This document shows, in pieces, positions 4,361 through 5,828 of a DNA stretch of 5,828 bases. Numbering within the stretch: position 1 is the first letter of the stretch; each line of letters begins with the position of its first letter. Both the position numbers and the translations under genes were made by a program. This DNA comes from Planctomycetales bacterium (lineage in GTDB: Bacteria; Planctomycetota; SZUA-567), in NCBI GenBank assembly GCA_025997475.1, contig BNUQ01000082.1:1-5828 (forward strand), written 5' to 3'. The notes below the pieces were generated by a model. The model did no database searches. It was not told the DNA's origin and saw nothing but the letters and a program-made list of their open reading frames with translations.

Positions 4361-5737
4361 TTAAAATTTATACGCCGTTTGGAACTGAATCGTGTCCGTG
4401 TTGTTCGTGCCGGGGTTCGGCGTCCACGTCCATTTGTGGGCATAACCCAAACTCGTGATGATGCCGTTCGAGAACGTGTAACCCGCGCCGACCGCCACTT
4501 GGAACGCCTCGTTGTATTCATTCGAGTTGAAGCCATTTGTGGCAGTATGATAACTTTCAGGACGAGTCAACCGCGCGTAGTCCGCGCCAACGTCCAACAC
4601 CAATTTGTCGGTAACATTGTAAAAGGCATACGCGCTCAACAAATTCGCAAAACCGTCAACGTAGTGTGCCGATGATAGGCTGGAGCTGACGCCACTAAGA
4701 TCGCCCTGCCGCGGACTGGTAACGCCTTGCCATTCAGCCACGAATTTCCATTTGTCGGTTTTGTAATACGCCTGCGCGTTAAACGCCGCGCTGTAATTAT
4801 TGCGGTATGCCGCAAGTTGAGGGGTATTGATGCCATCGTAACTGTCATCATTAAACCGCCCCCAATAGCCCGCTTCCAAGTGCAAACCCTCAATCCAGCA
4901 CGGGTTATAGACAACGTTGATAATGTGGTCAACCAAACCGATATTCTTCAATTCGTTGCGGTTGTTCACGCCCGAATTGTTGTTGGCGGTGTTGTTACCG
5001 AATGTGCGATTAAGGTCCGAACCCAAAATGCCGGCTTTCAGAATCAACTGGTCGTCAAGAAATTTGTAGCGGGCAATCGCGCCAATCGCCACCGGCACGT
5101 CATCGTCGCCCTGAACTCCGTTATTGCGCCCGCCGCTGCCAACAAACGACGGCTGGTAAGCATACGTGCCGTCCCACGACCAAGCGCCGTCTTCACCGGT
5201 CCAACCGCCGAACGGCACGTATTGATAGCCGACGCGCAAGCCGAGACCGCTACCGCCGATGTTGCTCCAATCCCAATACGCTTGGTTGAGGATGCTACCC
5301 GCACCATTCCAGTTGCCACCCTGCACATTGCCGCTCGGACGGAGCGAAATCAACGCTTTGGTGTCGTCCGACAACTTAATCCCAAAGTTCAATTCAACGC
5401 GCTGAATTGCCCAACCGGCGGATTGAACACGAGCATTGGGACGAGGATTCGTTGTCGCATTATACACCCCCCCGTTTTGCGTCCACGCCGTATTGTAACG
5501 CACGCGCACTTGACCGCCGATAGTCAGCGCGGCTTTGCCGTTGGCGGATTGCAACGCCGCCGGTTCGCCGCCCGCATTCATCCGGTCGTTGATACGGCTC
5601 TCGTCCAACTGCCGTTGCAAGGCGCCAACCTGCGCATCGCGCGCCGCCATCTGCCCCTGCAACTTTTCCAATGACGCCTTCATCGCCGCTAATTCGCCAG
5701 AATCATCGGCAAACGCGCCGCTCGCCCCCAACAACAA
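4361..5737 (-). CDS. Outer-membrane beta-barrel porin with N-terminal coiled coil, 5'-partial
   Basis: Probably a trimeric general or selective porin of the outer membrane; the substrate cannot be read from the sequence. Counting from the codon at 5737, the sequence opens with LLLGASGAFA then DD, the end of a Sec signal peptide with an AFA cleavage motif. A coiled-coil segment (about 14-50, ELAAMKASLEKLQGQMAARD) follows, like those that tether porins to peptidoglycan or form a trimer stalk. From about residue 70 (AALTIGGQVRVRYNTAW) the pattern of alternating, aromatic-rich strands and Gly/Asn loops continues to the end (WDWSN, GYQYVPFGGW, DKLVLDVGADYARL). A very Asn-rich loop (NNTANNNSGVNNRNE) is notable. 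The last residues, QTAYKF, carry the terminal Phe used for beta-barrel assembly. The apparent TTG start at 5776 and the 13 residues after it are encoded by the fold-back arm and are not real; the true start is missing. Transcription probably ends at 4066-4098. Confidence 0.85.
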   Translation of the reverse strand: MLLGASGAFADDSGELAAMKASLEKLQGQMAARDAQVGALQRQLDESRINDRMNAGGEPAALQSANGKAALTIGGQVRVRYNTAWTQNGGVYNATTNPRPNARVQSAGWAIQRVELNFGIKLSDDTKALISLRPSGNVQGGNWNGAGSILNQAYWDWSNIGGSGLGLRVGYQYVPFGGWTGEDGAWSWDGTYAYQPSFVGSGGRNNGVQGDDDVPVAIGAIARYKFLDDQLILKAGILGSDLNRTFGNNTANNNSGVNNRNELKNIGLVDHIINVVYNPCWIEGLHLEAGYWGRFNDDSYDGINTPQLAAYRNNYSAAFNAQAYYKTDKWKFVAEWQGVTSPRQGDLSGVSSSLSSAHYVDGFANLLSAYAFYNVTDKLVLDVGADYARLTRPESYHTATNGFNSNEYNEAFQVAVGAGYTFSNGIITSLGYAHKWTWTPNPGTNNTDTIQFQTAYKF

Positions 5738-5828
5738 CGGGGGGGTGTATAATGCGACAACGAATCCTCGTCCCAATGCTCGTGTTCAATCCGCCGGTTG
5801 GGCAATTCAGCGCGTTGAATTGAACTTT
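5736..5828. repeat. Inverted copy of 5384-5476 at window edge (probable chimeric fold-back)
   Basis: Bases 5736-5828 (93 bp) are an exact reverse complement of 5384-5476 inside the porin gene. The loop is 259 nt (5477-5735) and the first mismatch is 5735 versus 5477. The arm runs to the last base of the window. A run of seven Gs (5739-5745) and its complementary seven Cs (5467-5473) sit close to the join and could have aided mispriming. The segment falsely supplies a TTG start and 13 residues to the porin reading frame. Confidence 0.92.

Noticed and set aside
4727..5674. 315-codon open frame on the plus strand, antisense to the porin
   Set aside because: It lies wholly inside the porin gene and looks like a shadow of its codon bias: valine/arginine-rich, no domain, no signal. 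The minus-strand frame has a signal peptide end, coiled coil, beta-strand pattern and terminal Phe.
1..5828. CRISPR array, tRNA/rRNA genes, riboswitches, transposase or phage genes
   Set aside because: No regularly spaced repeats, tRNA-like cloverleaf, rRNA segment or mobile-element protein was seen when reading both strands by eye. A covariance-model search was not possible here.

Overview
The window is GC-rich DNA from a Gram-negative (outer-membrane) bacterium. The evidence is a beta-barrel porin ending in Phe and a lipoprotein with a clear lipobox. The phylum cannot be told from this sequence. The genes look chromosomal: there is no integrase, transposase, phage, plasmid or CRISPR signature.

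Both ends of the window fold back on themselves. Bases 1-54 are a perfect reverse complement of 181-234, and bases 5736-5828 are a perfect reverse complement of 5384-5476. Each outer arm stops exactly at the window edge. The simplest reading is that the window is one whole contig with an inverted chimeric join at each end, as is typical of multiple-displacement (single-cell) amplification. True genomic sequence then covers about 55-5735, and both terminal genes are 5'-truncated with misleading apparent starts.

Layout. (1) 57-1418, plus strand: a TPR-like helical repeat protein missing its N-terminus. (2) 1419-1471: a short convergent gap holding a perfect 28-bp AT-rich palindrome. (3) 1472-3905, minus strand: a compact run of five genes. 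In transcription order these are a two-TM small protein (76 aa, DUF6722-like), a one-TM small protein (55 aa), panC (pantothenate synthetase), a 123-aa lipoprotein, and an S4-less TlyA/FtsJ-type methyltransferase. Gaps are 4, 48 and 152 nt, followed by a 14-nt overlap. (4) 3906-4360: 455 nt with no gene, packed with secondary structure. It holds a perfect 13-bp-stem hairpin, a strong intrinsic terminator facing the porin, and a palindromic element whose arms are heptanucleotide (CAATTAA) tandem repeats. (5) 4361-5737, minus strand: an outer-membrane porin with an N-terminal coiled coil, lacking its start and most of its signal peptide.

Only panC has a firm biochemical assignment, the last step of pantothenate (vitamin B5/CoA) synthesis. 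Its neighbours are not obviously in the same pathway. No novel multi-gene system is convincingly present. The points that deserve attention are the contig-end fold-backs, the palindromic repeat element between the porin and its terminator, the methyltransferase without its usual RNA-binding domain, and the small membrane-protein pair.
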